Shown here: positions 5,129-5,138 of the stretch, in pieces
Position numbering within the stretch: position 1 is the first letter of the stretch
How the letters are laid out: each line of letters starts with the position of its first letter
Assembly: GCA_946886065.1 (NCBI GenBank)
Contig: CAMPHU010000301.1
Location: forward strand, 1 to 5,138
Direction of reading: 5' to 3'
Length of the DNA stretch: 5,138 nt
Origin: an uncultured Massilia sp.
GTDB lineage: Bacteria; Pseudomonadota; Gammaproteobacteria; Burkholderiales; Burkholderiaceae
Notes under the pieces: model-generated
Told to the model about the DNA's origin: nothing
Seen by the model: the letters and a program-made list of their open reading frames with translations, nothing else
Databases searched by the model: none
Position numbers and translations under genes: made by a program

Positions 5129-5138
5129 CTGCTTATAA

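Overview
The window is GC-rich proteobacterial DNA. Its gene content (RtcA, a GcvA/AmpR-type LysR regulator, an EamA-type exporter close to E. coli EamA, a DUF6328-like membrane protein) suggests a betaproteobacterium, probably Burkholderiales and perhaps Oxalobacteraceae. That placement is recalled from family resemblance; no search was run. There are six supported protein genes, no rRNA, tRNA, CRISPR array or insertion sequence.

Left part (1-1787): rtcA, the RNA 3'-phosphate cyclase, lies on the minus strand. Just upstream is a good match to a sigma-54 (-24/-12) promoter, as expected for the RtcR-controlled RNA repair regulon, but no rtcB ligase gene is adjacent. Diverging from it on the plus strand is a small four-helix membrane protein resembling DUF6328. 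The far left edge holds a possible minus-strand promoter and a 10-bp palindrome, presumably belonging to a gene outside the window.

Middle (1788-2211): a 424-bp stretch without a convincing gene. It carries a series of inverted repeats on the plus strand, including a long 6+10 bp hairpin, and ends in a textbook plus-strand intrinsic terminator. It is either a long structured 3' untranslated region or an independent structured RNA of roughly 210 nt. Part of it faintly resembles a cobalamin riboswitch core, but no plus-strand gene follows.

Right part (2212-5138): a LysR-type regulator and a DJ-1/PfpI protein form a probable minus-strand operon. They diverge from a plus-strand pair: an EamA exporter and a 95-residue protein coupled to it by an ATGA overlap. 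The regulator probably controls the exporter, the DJ-1 gene, or both, through the short shared promoter region. E. coli EamA exports cysteine and O-acetylserine, and DJ-1 proteins use a reactive cysteine, so a thiol or reactive-carbonyl stress theme is possible but unproven. A perfect hairpin with its U-tract on the minus strand ends the window and implies a convergent gene beyond the right edge.
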